Assembly: GCF_039537705.1 (NCBI RefSeq)
Contig: NZ_BAABBA010000015.1
Span: 55,245-119,244 of the forward strand
Length of the DNA: 64,000 nucleotides
Reading direction: 5' to 3'
Source of the DNA: Georgenia daeguensis
Lineage (GTDB): Bacteria; Actinomycetota; Actinomycetes; Actinomycetales; Actinomycetaceae
In this document: piece by piece, positions 25,045 through 33,494 of the stretch
How the letters are laid out: the number at the start of each line of letters is the position of its first letter
How positions within the stretch are numbered: the stretch's first letter is position 1
Notes under the pieces: model-generated
Told to the model about the DNA's origin: nothing
What the model saw: only the letters and a program-made list of their open reading frames with translations
Databases searched by the model: none
Program-made: the position numbers and the translations under genes

Positions 25045-25101
25045 AGCCTATCCGCGCGGCCGGGGCGGGCCGGGCGCCGCCCACGGCGGGCCACGTAGGC
25101 T
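25045..25101. promoter_or_regulatory. divergent leaderless promoters of pheA and the membrane phosphatase-like gene
   Basis: TAGGCT occurs on both strands: minus 25045-25050, 7 bases before the pheA GTG, and plus 25096-25101, 6 bases before GTG 25108. The symmetrical arrangement supports both start choices. Confidence 0.6.
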
Positions 25102-25107
25102 GCCCGC

Positions 25108-27660
25108 GTGGGAACCAGGCGCAGCAGGAGGCAACGGCGGATCGTCCTCGTGCTCGCGGTCGTGGTGGTATTCGGCCTCTTCCTGCCGCTGATGCTCCCG
25201 ATGCTCACCGCGCCCGCCGCCTCCCACGAGCCGGTCACCGGGACCGCAGGCGCCGCCGCCCCCGGGGCGGTCACCGGGACCGCCACCGCCACAGCCGGCG
25301 CGGCCACCCCCGGGGCGGTCCCGGCCGACGAGGAGCGGCCGCTCGTCGTCGTGGGTACCACCGGGCTGCGCTGGGAGGACCTCTCCGCCCTGGCCACACC
25401 GCACCTGTGGGAGTTCTCCGGCGGCGGCGCGGCCGCGAACCTCGTCGTGCGCTCCGTCCGCTCGACCACCTGCCCGGCCGACGGCTGGCTCGCCCTCTCC
25501 GCCGGGCGCCGGGCCGCGGACGTCCCCATGGAGGAGTACGGGGCCTGCCGCCGGCTCGAGAGCGCCGGCGAGGACGGCACGGTCCCGGCGTGGGAGACCT
25601 ACGTCGACGCCGCGGCGGACGCCTCCTACGACGCCACACCCGGGCTCCTCGGCGACCTCCTGACCTCCTCGGGGACCTCCTCCGTCGCGGTCGGGCCGGG
25701 AGCCGCCGTCGCGCTGGCGACCTCCGACGGCACGGTGGCCGGGGACCACGCCTTCGGCTACTCCAGTCCGGCGCAGCTCGGGGCGCAGGTGGCCGACGCC
25801 CTGCCCGGCCACGCGCTCGCCGTCGTCGACGTCGGCTCCGTCCGGGACCGGAACCGCCCCCTGGTCGGGGCGGAGACGTTCACCCAGGAGCCGGCGCCGG
25901 AGCCGGACCCCTCCGAGACCCCCAGCCCCTCCACGGGCGAGGCGTGGCTGCTGCGCTCCCCCGCACGCAGCCAGCAGGTCTCGGCCATCGACCAGCGCGT
26001 CGGGGCCGTGCTCGAGGCCGTGCGGGACGTCGCCCCGGACGCCACCGTCCTCGTCGCCTCGCTGGCGGACTCGGGCACCCGCTCGCTCCTCCAGCTCGCC
26101 GTCGCCGACGGTCCCGCGCTGGGCGACGTGCCGGCCGACGGTGCGCTCCTCGGGAGCCGCTCGACCCGCCAGCCGGGCATGATCCAGTCCACCGACCTGA
26201 CCCCGACGATGCTCGCCATGCTCGGCGTCGAGGCCCCGAACAGCCTCGTCGGGTCCCCGCTGGACGTCGTGCCGGACGGGCGCACGGGTGCGGCCCGGTT
26301 CTCCTACCTCACCGACGTCAGCGACCACGCCGTCGCCGTCCGCCCCCTCAAGGGCCCCTTCCACTCGGCGCTGGTGCTGGTGAACCTGCTGCTGTACGCG
26401 ACGGTCACGGTCGGCCTCAACCGCCGCAACCTCGACCGCGCCGCCGGCTGGCTCGGCCGGCACGAGTCCCCCACCGCCCGCCGGGCCGCCACCGCCCTCC
26501 GCTCGCGGCGGCCCGCGACGGCGCTGCGCGCGATCCGCGCCGTCGCCGTGACGGTCGGGTCGATCCCGATCGCCTCCTACCTGGCCAACCTGCTGCCGTG
26601 GTGGCGCGGCTCGAGCCCGGGGGCCTTGCTGCTGACCGCGACGGCGCTGCTCGCGGTGGCGGTCGCGGCCGCCGCGCTCCTGGGCCCGTGGCGCAGGAGC
26701 CTGCTCGGCCCCGTCGCGGTGGTCGCCGGGCTGACCGCGGTGGTGCTCGCCGTCGACGTCGTCACCGGGGCGACGCTCCAGATCTCCTCGCTCATGGGCG
26801 TCGAGCCGCAGGTCGGCGGGCGCTTCTACGGCTTCAACAACTCCTCGTTCTCCCTCTTCGCCGCCTCGACGATCCTGGTGGCCACGTGCGTCGCGGACCC
26901 GCTCGTGCGTGCCGGACGGCGCCGCCTGGCCGCCGCCGCCGTGGGGGTGATCGGGCTGATCGCCGTCGTGCTGGACGGCGCGCCGACCATCGGCGCGGAC
27001 TTCGGCGGGCCGCCGGCCCTCATCCCCGGGTTCCTCGCCCTCGCCCTGCTGGCCGCCGGGGTGCGGCTCACGTGGCGGCGGATCCTCCTCGTCCTGGGCG
27101 TCACCGGCGTCCTCGCGCTGAGCTTCTCCGTCATCGACTGGCTCCGCCCGCCCGCCGAGCGCTCGCACCTGGGCCGGTTCGTCGAGACCGTCCTCGACGG
27201 CGGGCTGTGGTCCGTGGTGGGACGGAAGGCCTCCCAGAACCTGGCGAACCTGTTCGGCTCGACGCTGACGCTGCTGGCGATCGGCGGGATCGTCGTCGTG
27301 GTGGTGCTGCTGACCCGGCCGCTGCGCAACGCCGCGCGCCGCGGGCAGAACGACAGCTACGGCTGGCTCGTCGGCGGCGGGTCGGTCGGCCGGATCGACG
27401 GCGACATCCCGATGCTGCGGCCGGCCGTCCTGTCCCTCGCGGCGACGTTCACGATCGCGTTCCTGGTCAACGACTCGGGGATCGTGCTGCCCGCCATCGG
27501 GATCTCGCTGGCGGTGCCGCTGCTCGTCTCAGTCCTGGCGGGGTGGCTGCTCGCGCGCGGCGAGCCGGCTCAGGCCCCGGTCGCGCCCTCGTCGGTGCGG
27601 GCGGCGGGGGCCTCCGTCGTCGACCCCTCGGCGGCCGGGGCGTCGGACCAGGCGCGGTAG
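25108..27660 (+). CDS. large membrane protein with alkaline-phosphatase-like extracytoplasmic domain
   Basis: An 850-residue protein. One helix (residues 12-32) is followed by an extracytoplasmic domain (about 70-400) with alkaline-phosphatase-superfamily traits: PLVVVGTTGLRWEDLSALAT, TTCPADGWLALSAGRR at the usual nucleophile position, and STDLTPTMLAMLGVEAP near the C-terminal metal site. The rest (about 420-830) has roughly eleven membrane helices. I infer a role in modifying an envelope lipid or glycan; such actinobacterial proteins are mostly annotated as hypothetical. Leaderless GTG start. Its 3' end overlaps the convergent glycosyltransferase gene by 91 bases. Confidence 0.65.
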   Translation: MGTRRSRRQRRIVLVLAVVVVFGLFLPLMLPMLTAPAASHEPVTGTAGAAAPGAVTGTATATAGAATPGAVPADEERPLVVVGTTGLRWEDLSALATPHLWEFSGGGAAANLVVRSVRSTTCPADGWLALSAGRRAADVPMEEYGACRRLESAGEDGTVPAWETYVDAAADASYDATPGLLGDLLTSSGTSSVAVGPGAAVALATSDGTVAGDHAFGYSSPAQLGAQVADALPGHALAVVDVGSVRDRNRPLVGAETFTQEPAPEPDPSETPSPSTGEAWLLRSPARSQQVSAIDQRVGAVLEAVRDVAPDATVLVASLADSGTRSLLQLAVADGPALGDVPADGALLGSRSTRQPGMIQSTDLTPTMLAMLGVEAPNSLVGSPLDVVPDGRTGAARFSYLTDVSDHAVAVRPLKGPFHSALVLVNLLLYATVTVGLNRRNLDRAAGWLGRHESPTARRAATALRSRRPATALRAIRAVAVTVGSIPIASYLANLLPWWRGSSPGALLLTATALLAVAVAAAALLGPWRRSLLGPVAVVAGLTAVVLAVDVVTGATLQISSLMGVEPQVGGRFYGFNNSSFSLFAASTILVATCVADPLVRAGRRRLAAAAVGVIGLIAVVLDGAPTIGADFGGPPALIPGFLALALLAAGVRLTWRRILLVLGVTGVLALSFSVIDWLRPPAERSHLGRFVETVLDGGLWSVVGRKASQNLANLFGSTLTLLAIGGIVVVVVLLTRPLRNAARRGQNDSYGWLVGGGSVGRIDGDIPMLRPAVLSLAATFTIAFLVNDSGIVLPAIGISLAVPLLVSVLAGWLLARGEPAQAPVAPSSVRAAGASVVDPSAAGASDQAR

Positions 27661-28430
27661 GGCCGCCCCGGGCGCTGCCGCGCGGGGTTGTCCCCGCGGC
27701 GGGTGGGCGGCACACGCACCCCGCGCATCTTGCGGGCGCTGACGGCGAGCGCCACGTCGCGGTACTGCGCGCCGCGGTGGAGCTGGCCGGACAGGTCGTC
27801 CGCGGAGGGCCGGTGGCGCAGGTCGCACGGGACCTCCTGGAGGGTGTACCCGGCGACGAGGAGGTCGATCGTCATGCCGGTCTCCACGCCCCAGCCGCGC
27901 GAGAGCGGGGTGGCGGTGTCGAACGCCTCGCGGGTCAGGCAGCGCTGCCCGGACAGCGGCTGCGTCGGGGACCAGCCCGTGGCCCTCAGGATCGAGCGCC
28001 GGGCCAGGCCGGTGACGATGCCGCGCCCGCCGGCGCCGGGCTGCGGGGGCAGGACGGCGATGGTGCAGTCGGCCCTGCCCTCGAGGACCGGCGGGACCAG
28101 CGGTGCGGTAGCGACGGCGGTCTCGCCCAGGTCGGCGTCGAGGAAGAGCAGCAGGCGGCGCGGGGCGCCCTCGACGTCGCGCATGGCGACGACGGACGCG
28201 CCCGTCTCCATCGCGGACGCCTTGCCGCGGTTGACCGAGTGGCGCACGACGACGGCGCCCGAGCGGCGGGCGACGTGCTGGGTGTCGTCCTCGGAGCCGT
28301 CGTCGACGACGAGCACGAGGTCCACGTGGGGGATGGCGCGTGCGGCACGGACGGTGGCGGCGATGCGGTCGGCCTCGTCCTTCGCGGGGATCACGACGGC
28401 GACCCGCTGGGACCTCGCTCCTTGCCTCAC
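27570..28430 (-). CDS. family 2 glycosyltransferase
   Basis: A 286-residue GT-A fold transferase without membrane helices. VAVVIPAKDEADRIAATVRA gives the nucleotide-binding strand, VLVVDDGSEDDT the second, and LLFLDADLGE the DXD-like metal site. RWGVET-like GWGVETGMTIDLLVAGY sits at the acceptor site, as in glucosyl-3-phosphoglycerate synthase-type and polyprenyl-phosphate enzymes. GTG 28430 is chosen because TAGGCT (minus 28438-28443) lies 7 bases upstream; the longer frame would start inside the promoter. The low-complexity C-terminal 30 residues overlap the convergent membrane protein gene. Donor and acceptor unknown; a cell envelope glycan is likely. Confidence 0.8.
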   Translation of the reverse strand: MRQGARSQRVAVVIPAKDEADRIAATVRAARAIPHVDLVLVVDDGSEDDTQHVARRSGAVVVRHSVNRGKASAMETGASVVAMRDVEGAPRRLLLFLDADLGETAVATAPLVPPVLEGRADCTIAVLPPQPGAGGRGIVTGLARRSILRATGWSPTQPLSGQRCLTREAFDTATPLSRGWGVETGMTIDLLVAGYTLQEVPCDLRHRPSADDLSGQLHRGAQYRDVALAVSARKMRGVRVPPTRRGDNPARQRPGRPYRAWSDAPAAEGSTTEAPAARTDEGATGA

Positions 28431-28497
28431 GTGGTAAAGCCTATCTACGTTCCGGACCAACCGCGTACCGAGGCCGCGACGAACCTTGACCTGGACA

Positions 28498-28551
28498 TGA
28501 CGGAGCGGGGGCGGGCCGTGACGGAGCGGGGGCGGGCCGCCGCCCCCGCTC
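28498..28551 (-). terminator. hairpin with 21-base tandem repeat after the DUF5926 gene
   Basis: A 21-base unit beginning TGACGGAGCGGGGGC is present twice head to tail (28498-28518 and 28519-28539). The second copy supplies one arm of a hairpin, GAGCGGGGGCGG (28524-28535) with CCGCCCCCGCTC (28540-28551), loop of four. It lies 9 bases beyond the DUF5926 stop. Confidence 0.6.
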
Positions 28552-28560
28552 GCCGGGTCC

Positions 28561-29439
28561 TCAGCGCAGGCTGACCTGGCGGGAGACGATGCCGGCCCGG
28601 GCGCGGCGCTCGTCGGCGTCGAGGGGCTCGGTCCGGGCCAGCGCCTCGTCGAGCTTCTTCTCGAAGGCGGCCAGCGGCGCGGTGAGCTCGTCTGCCTCGG
28701 TTCCGGGCGCGAGCTCCCACACCGGGATGAGGATGCCGCAGGAGCGGAAGGCTCCGACGAACTTGGCGCCGTCGTCGATGGCGGACTCGCGCGCGGCGTG
28801 CAGGCGAGCGATGGCGTCGAGGACCTTCTCCTGGTCCTCGGGCCGGGCCCAGCGCAGGAACTCCCGGCCCATGCGGCACCAGTAGGCGGACTGCACGCCG
28901 TCGACCTTCACCGTGGGGACGATGTTGCTGTTGGCCTGCTCGAGCGCGGCGGCCACCTCGCTCTCCTTCGCGGCGTCGTCGGTGAGCCAGAAGGCGAAGC
29001 TGTCGTGGACGGTGAGGTCGAAGGGGCCGTCGAGGTCGAGGACGTCCTGCAGGCGCGGCCCCGGCTCGGGCAGCCCGGTGCCGGTCAGGGCGGACCCCGG
29101 CTCGAGCTCGAGGGCGGCGAGCAGCGCCGCGGCGACGTCGCGGGAGGCGTCCCCGGAGTGGGCGGTGGTCTGGAGGGCCACGAGGAGGGTGCCGTCCTCG
29201 CGGTGCAGCGCGGGCAGCATGTCCGGCAGGAGCGTGACGAGCTGGACGTCGCGGGCGCCGTGCTCGGCCGTGGTGCGCACCGCGACGGAGGCGGCGGGGA
29301 CGACCTCACGCATCGCCACGAGGTCGGTCTCGGCGGGCAGCCCCTCGAAGGGACGCTCGACGAAGGGGACCTCCTGCCGCTTCGGCTTCGGGGTGCCCTC
29401 GGGACGGACCTGGCGCTTGCTGCGGCTCTTCTTACCCAT
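28561..29439 (-). CDS. DUF5926 family protein
   Basis: A 292-residue cytoplasmic protein found widely in actinobacteria. It opens with a strongly basic tail (MGKKSRSKRQVRPEG), then VPFVERPFEGLPAETDLVAM, and later DLTVHDSFAFWLTDD and SAYWCRMGREFLRWARPEDQ, which I associate with DUF5926. No enzymatic motif is evident and function is unknown. ATG 29439 is supported by TACTCT on the minus strand (29448-29453), 8 bases upstream, again without a ribosome binding site. Confidence 0.8.
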   Translation of the reverse strand: MGKKSRSKRQVRPEGTPKPKRQEVPFVERPFEGLPAETDLVAMREVVPAASVAVRTTAEHGARDVQLVTLLPDMLPALHREDGTLLVALQTTAHSGDASRDVAAALLAALELEPGSALTGTGLPEPGPRLQDVLDLDGPFDLTVHDSFAFWLTDDAAKESEVAAALEQANSNIVPTVKVDGVQSAYWCRMGREFLRWARPEDQEKVLDAIARLHAARESAIDDGAKFVGAFRSCGILIPVWELAPGTEADELTAPLAAFEKKLDEALARTEPLDADERRARAGIVSRQVSLR

Positions 29440-29808
29440 GGCGCCCAAGAGTACGGGCACCGCCGTCACCGACGCCGCCCGGGCCAGCCGCCACCCGTCG
29501 CGGCCGCCCTGCCGACCGCCACCGTCACGGCCGCCCGTGGGCGCTCCTCGCCTGGGCCGTCAGGAGGAAGTGCATCTCAGCCGGGCAAGTGCATCTGGAA
29601 CGACTTCATCTGCGCAGGAGCACTTAGTAGTGCGGTCACGCGCAGCCGCGAGGCGGCGGTCGGCGCGGATCGGGGGCCGGGGCAGTCGCCCACGCGGGCC
29701 GATGCACGGGAGCACGTAGTGGTGCGGTCAGCCGAGGCTGCTGTCGACGCCTCGCGGTCGTGCACGCGGACACCGACGCCGCCCGGCGAGCCCCGGCCGG
29801 CCGGGAGG
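29440..29808. repeat. 369-base gene-free region with short imperfect repeats
   Basis: No convincing gene. AAGTGCATCT occurs at 29568-29577 and 29587-29596. A 22-base element beginning GGAGCAC and ending GTGCGGTCA occurs at 29617-29638 and 29709-29730 with two differences; each copy can fold as GCAC-N6-GTGC around a shared TAGT. The copies are 92 bases apart on the same strand. Function unknown; could be a small RNA or a protein-binding array. Confidence 0.4.
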
Positions 29809-30162
29809 TCAGAGAACGGCGGCGGCCCCGCCGTCGTCCCTCGTCACCGGAAGGCCAGCGGCCTCCCAGCCCTTCATGCCGCTGACGAGGTTGTAGGCGT
29901 CGAAGCCGGCCTGGTTCAGCCACGCGACCGAGCGGGCCGACCGGCCGCCGGAGCGGCAGACCACGACGAGCTCGCCCTCGGGGATGTCGTCCATCCTGGC
30001 GGGCAGCTCGCCCATGGGGATGTGGACAGCGCCGGGCGCGTGGCCGGCCTCCCACTCGTCCTGCTCGCGCACGTCGAGCAGCACGTAGCCGTCGGGGATC
30101 GGGTTCGAGGCGTCGAGGTCCTCGACGGTGACGTTGGTGCCGGGGGTGTCGGGAATCGCCAT
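29809..30162 (-). CDS. single-domain rhodanese
   Basis: A 117-residue rhodanese-fold sulfurtransferase of the GlpE/PspE size. YVLLDVREQDEWEAGHAPGA precedes the active-site loop VVVCRSGGRSAR with Cys69 as persulfide carrier. Cytoplasmic, no signal. ATG 30162 is preceded by TACCCT (minus 30170-30175) at 7 bases and no ribosome binding site. Second rhodanese of the window; unlike the first it has no membrane segment and no CstR-like operator. Confidence 0.9.
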   Translation of the reverse strand: MAIPDTPGTNVTVEDLDASNPIPDGYVLLDVREQDEWEAGHAPGAVHIPMGELPARMDDIPEGELVVVCRSGGRSARSVAWLNQAGFDAYNLVSGMKGWEAAGLPVTRDDGGAAAVL

Positions 30163-30312
30163 GCGGCCAAGGGTAGGACGGGGCGACGGCGCCCGCGCGA
30201 GCCGTCCGGCGCGAGGCCGCGGCCGGGGACGTGGCCGCGGAGGTGGCGTCCGGCCACCGGGACGACACCCCGTGTCCATGCCCCGGTCGACCAGCGGTGG
30301 CAGGATCGGGCC

Positions 30313-31992
30313 ATGCACGAGCGCGCCGGTACCCCAGCCCTGCCCGAGGACCTCATCGACGTCGACGAGGTCGTCTCCGCCTACTACGACCGCACGCCCG
30401 ACCTCGACGACCCCTCCCAGCAGGTCGTCTTCGGCACGTCGGGGCACCGCGGCTCGAGCCTCGACGGCGCGTTCAACGAGGCCCACATCGTGGCCACGAC
30501 GGCCGCGATCGTGGAGTACCGCCGGTCGCAGGGCTACGACGGCGCCCTCTACCTCGGCCGCGACACCCACGCCCTGTCCGAGCCGGCGTGGCGCACCGCG
30601 ATCGAGGTGCTCGCCGCCGCCGGCGTCGAGACGCGCATCGACGCCCGGGACTCCTGGACGCCCACCCCGGCGGTCTCCCACGCGATCCTGCGGGACAACG
30701 GCGCGGGCACCTCGGGCGGCGTCCGGACCGAGGGCCCGGGACTGGCGGACGGCATCGTCGTCACGCCGTCGCACAACCCGCCCCGCGACGGCGGCTTCAA
30801 GTACAACCCGCCCCACGGCGGCCCGGCCGACTCCGACGCCACCAGCGTCATCGCCGCCCGCGCCAACGAGATCCTGCGCGAGGGCTGGGAGAAGGTCGCG
30901 CGGATCCCGTTCGAGCGCGCCGTCGCCGCCGAGAGCACCCGCCGCAACGACTACATCACCGCCTACGTCGACGACCTCGCCAACGTCCTCGACCTCGAGG
31001 CAGTCCGCCGGGCCGGCGTGCGCATCGGGGCCGACCCGCTCGGCGGCGCGGCCGTGGAGTACTGGGCCGCGATCGGCGAGCGCCACGGGCTGGACCTGAC
31101 GGTCGTCAACCCCGCCGTCGACCCGCGCTGGTCCTTCATGACGCTGGACTGGGACGGCAAGATCCGCATGGACTGCTCCTCCCCCTCCGCGATGGCGTCC
31201 CTGCGCGAGAAGATGCGCGGCGACGGCGGGGCGACGCCCTTCGACGTCGCCACCGGGAACGACGCCGACGCCGACCGGCACGGCATCGTCACCCCCGACG
31301 CGGGGCTGATGAACCCGAACCACTACCTCGCCGTCGCGATCGAGTACCTCTTCTCGCACCGCCCCGACTGGCCGGCGACCGCGGCCATCGGCAAGACCCT
31401 CGTCTCCTCCGCGCTCATCGACCGGGTGGCCGCGGGGCTGGGCCGCAGGCTCATCGAGGTGCCGGTGGGCTTCAAGTACTTCGTGCCGGGGCTCATCGAC
31501 GGCTCGGTCGGCTTCGGTGGCGAGGAGTCGGCGGGGGCGTCGTTCCTGCGCAAGGACGGCACCGTGTGGACCACCGACAAGGACGGCATCCTGCTCGCGC
31601 TGCTCGCCTCGGAGATCATCGCGGTCACCGGGAAGTCCCCGAGCCAGCTGCACGCCGAGCTGGTGGAGCGGTACGGCGCCAGCTCCTACGCGCGCATCGA
31701 CGCCGCCGCCACCAAGGCGCAGAAGGCGAGGCTGGGCAAGCTCCAGCCCGCCGCGGTGGCCGCGACCGAGCTGGCCGGCGAGCCGATCGTGGACCGGCTC
31801 GTGGCCGCGCCGGGCAACGGCGCCGCCATCGGCGGGCTGAAGGTCACCACCGAGAACGCCTGGTTCGCGGCGCGCCCCTCAGGCACGGAGGACGTGTACA
31901 AGATCTACGCCGAGTCCTTCCGAGGCGACGACCACCTGGCCCAGGTGCAGGCGGAGGCGAAGAAGGTGGTGGACGCGGCGCTGGCAGAGTAG
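30313..31992 (+). CDS. pgm: phosphoglucomutase (alpha-D-glucose phosphate-specific)
   Basis: A 559-residue enzyme interconverting glucose 1-phosphate and glucose 6-phosphate, linking glycolysis with glycogen and cell wall sugar synthesis. FGTSGHRGSS marks the N-terminus, TPSHNPPRDGGFKYNPPHGG the phosphoserine loop (Ser153), GNDADADRHGIV the metal loop, FGGEESAGASF the sugar loop and ARPSGTEDVYKIYAE the phosphate-binding loop. A short insertion (NGAGTSGGVRTEGPG) sits just before the catalytic loop. ATG 30313 has CAGGAT 6 bases upstream, possibly leaderless. Monocistronic. Confidence 0.95.
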   Translation: MHERAGTPALPEDLIDVDEVVSAYYDRTPDLDDPSQQVVFGTSGHRGSSLDGAFNEAHIVATTAAIVEYRRSQGYDGALYLGRDTHALSEPAWRTAIEVLAAAGVETRIDARDSWTPTPAVSHAILRDNGAGTSGGVRTEGPGLADGIVVTPSHNPPRDGGFKYNPPHGGPADSDATSVIAARANEILREGWEKVARIPFERAVAAESTRRNDYITAYVDDLANVLDLEAVRRAGVRIGADPLGGAAVEYWAAIGERHGLDLTVVNPAVDPRWSFMTLDWDGKIRMDCSSPSAMASLREKMRGDGGATPFDVATGNDADADRHGIVTPDAGLMNPNHYLAVAIEYLFSHRPDWPATAAIGKTLVSSALIDRVAAGLGRRLIEVPVGFKYFVPGLIDGSVGFGGEESAGASFLRKDGTVWTTDKDGILLALLASEIIAVTGKSPSQLHAELVERYGASSYARIDAAATKAQKARLGKLQPAAVAATELAGEPIVDRLVAAPGNGAAIGGLKVTTENAWFAARPSGTEDVYKIYAESFRGDDHLAQVQAEAKKVVDAALAE

Positions 31993-32032
31993 GGGAGGGT
32001 CCTCTCCGGATCCTCCGCCGTTCCGCGGATTT

Positions 32033-32055
32033 CCGACCGCGGTCGGCGGTATGGT
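32033..32055 (+). promoter_or_regulatory. palindrome and -10 before the FemAB/GNAT-like gene
   Basis: CCGACCGCGGTCGG (32033-32046) is a perfect 14-base palindrome just upstream of TATGGT (32050-32055), a good -10. The gene start at 32090 has a GAGAAGG ribosome binding site. A regulated promoter is plausible; the regulator is unknown. Confidence 0.4.
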
Positions 32056-32089
32056 CCCGGCACAGCGCTTGTGACCGGGAGAAGGCCAG

Positions 32090-33166
32090 ATGCGGGCAGC
32101 GGACGTCGTCACGCACGTCCCGGCCGAGCTGTGGTCCGAGGTCCTGGCGAGCGACCCTGGAGCCACCCTCTACCAGACGCCCGCCTGGGCCCGGGCGGTA
32201 CGGCGCGCGACGGGCATGACGGACGTCAGCCGCCTCTACGTCCTCGAGGACGGACGCCGGATACTCCTGCCGATGGTGCGCGCCGCTCCGGTGCCCGGTC
32301 TCGCCGTCGACGCCTCCTACCCGTCCGGGTACGGCTCCGGCGGCCTGCTGGCCTCGGGAGGACTGCGGGACTCGGACGTCCGGCTGGTGCTCTCCGACCT
32401 GCTGCGCTCGCCGGCCCTCAGCACCCGCATCCGGGCGAACCACGACACCGCCGGCCGCTGGGACGCCGGGCTGGTGCCCGGCGTGACGAGCACGCCGCGC
32501 CGCGTCGAGGTGCTGGACCTCGACGGCGGCTTCGCGCACGTGTGGTCGTCACGGTTCCAGTCCTCGGCCCGCCGCGCTGTCCGCAAGGCCGAGCAGTCGG
32601 GTCTCGTCGTCGAGAAGGACACCTCGGGCCGGCTCGTGCCGGCCTTCTACGACCTGTACCTGCGCTGGACCCGGCGCCGCGCGGAGGAGTCGGGACTGCC
32701 TACCCGTCTCGCCGAGGCGCTGGCCCGCCGGCGAGTGCCGCTGAGGACGTTCGAGGCGGTGGCCGCCGAGTGCGGGGAGAGCTGCCGCCTGTGGGCGGCG
32801 TGGCACCGCGGGGAGCTGGCCGCCGCGATCATCACCCTCGTCCACGGCGACCACGCGACGTACTGGCACGGCTACAGCCACAAGACGGTCGCTGGTCCGA
32901 CGAGGGCGAACAACCTGCTCCACCGGCTCGCCATCGAGGACGCGATCGACTCCGGGTGCCGCTACTACAGCATGGGCGAGTCCGGCGGCGTCGCTGAGCT
33001 CATCAGGTTCAAGCAGACCCTCGGGGCCACGCCCCGGCGGGCGGTGGAGGTGCGGATCGAGCGGCTGCCTCTGACCGGGCTGGAGCGCCTGGGGCACCGT
33101 GGCCGGGCGTACGCCGCAGGCGCCCTGTCCCGGCTCACCCAGCTGGGGCAGACCCGGAACCCGTGA
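32090..33166 (+). CDS. FemAB/GNAT-like acyl or aminoacyl transferase
   Basis: A 358-residue protein with two GNAT-like lobes, as in FemAB/BioF2-like transferases that add amino acids to peptidoglycan bridges or acyl groups to envelope molecules. The first lobe has GATLYQTPAWARAVRRATG; the linker SSRFQSSARRAVRKAEQSGL is a basic helix typical for the family; the second lobe has AAIITLVHGDHATYWHGYSH and NNLLHRLAIEDAIDSGC, ending MGESGGVAELIRFKQTLGA. ATG 32090, ribosome binding site GAGAAGG. Acceptor unknown; peptidoglycan or lipid precursor is possible. Confidence 0.7.
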   Translation: MRAADVVTHVPAELWSEVLASDPGATLYQTPAWARAVRRATGMTDVSRLYVLEDGRRILLPMVRAAPVPGLAVDASYPSGYGSGGLLASGGLRDSDVRLVLSDLLRSPALSTRIRANHDTAGRWDAGLVPGVTSTPRRVEVLDLDGGFAHVWSSRFQSSARRAVRKAEQSGLVVEKDTSGRLVPAFYDLYLRWTRRRAEESGLPTRLAEALARRRVPLRTFEAVAAECGESCRLWAAWHRGELAAAIITLVHGDHATYWHGYSHKTVAGPTRANNLLHRLAIEDAIDSGCRYYSMGESGGVAELIRFKQTLGATPRRAVEVRIERLPLTGLERLGHRGRAYAAGALSRLTQLGQTRNP

Positions 33167-33193
33167 CGGATCCGGCGGCGACCGCCCGGCTCA

Positions 33194-33400
33194 CTACTCG
33201 CTCGGCATGACGATCCACAGGATCGGGTAGACGACGAGCGGGCTGCCCGGCAGCACGAAGAGCAGCACCAGGAACAGCACCCGGGCCACCCACGGGTCCA
33301 GGCCGAACCGTCGGCCGAGCCCGGCGCAGACGCCGGCGATGATCCGTCCGTTCCGGGGGCGGACGAGGCCCTGCGCCCGGAGCGAGTCGTGCACCTTCAT
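33194..33400 (-). CDS. PspC domain small membrane protein
   Basis: A 68-residue protein made almost only of a PspC domain: LVRPRNGRIIAGVCAGLGRRFGL, then DPWVARVLFLVLLFVLPGSPLVVYPILWIVMP with one or two membrane helices. PspC proteins respond to envelope stress. ATG 33400 has AAGGAGAACC directly upstream, a standard ribosome binding site. No other psp gene is adjacent. Confidence 0.88.
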   Translation of the reverse strand: MKVHDSLRAQGLVRPRNGRIIAGVCAGLGRRFGLDPWVARVLFLVLLFVLPGSPLVVYPILWIVMPSE

Positions 33401-33494
33401 GGTTCTCCTTCGATCGAGGGGACGCGCTTACCGACAACGTTGCCCGCAGGAGGCCGCCCGCGCATCGGGGGAAACCCTTGTTCCGCCCCTGACC

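Noticed and set aside
28913..29719. 268-codon plus-strand frame entering the gene-free region
   Set aside because: Ser/Arg-rich mirror of DUF5926 for most of its length, with no independent coding sign in the 29440-29719 part.
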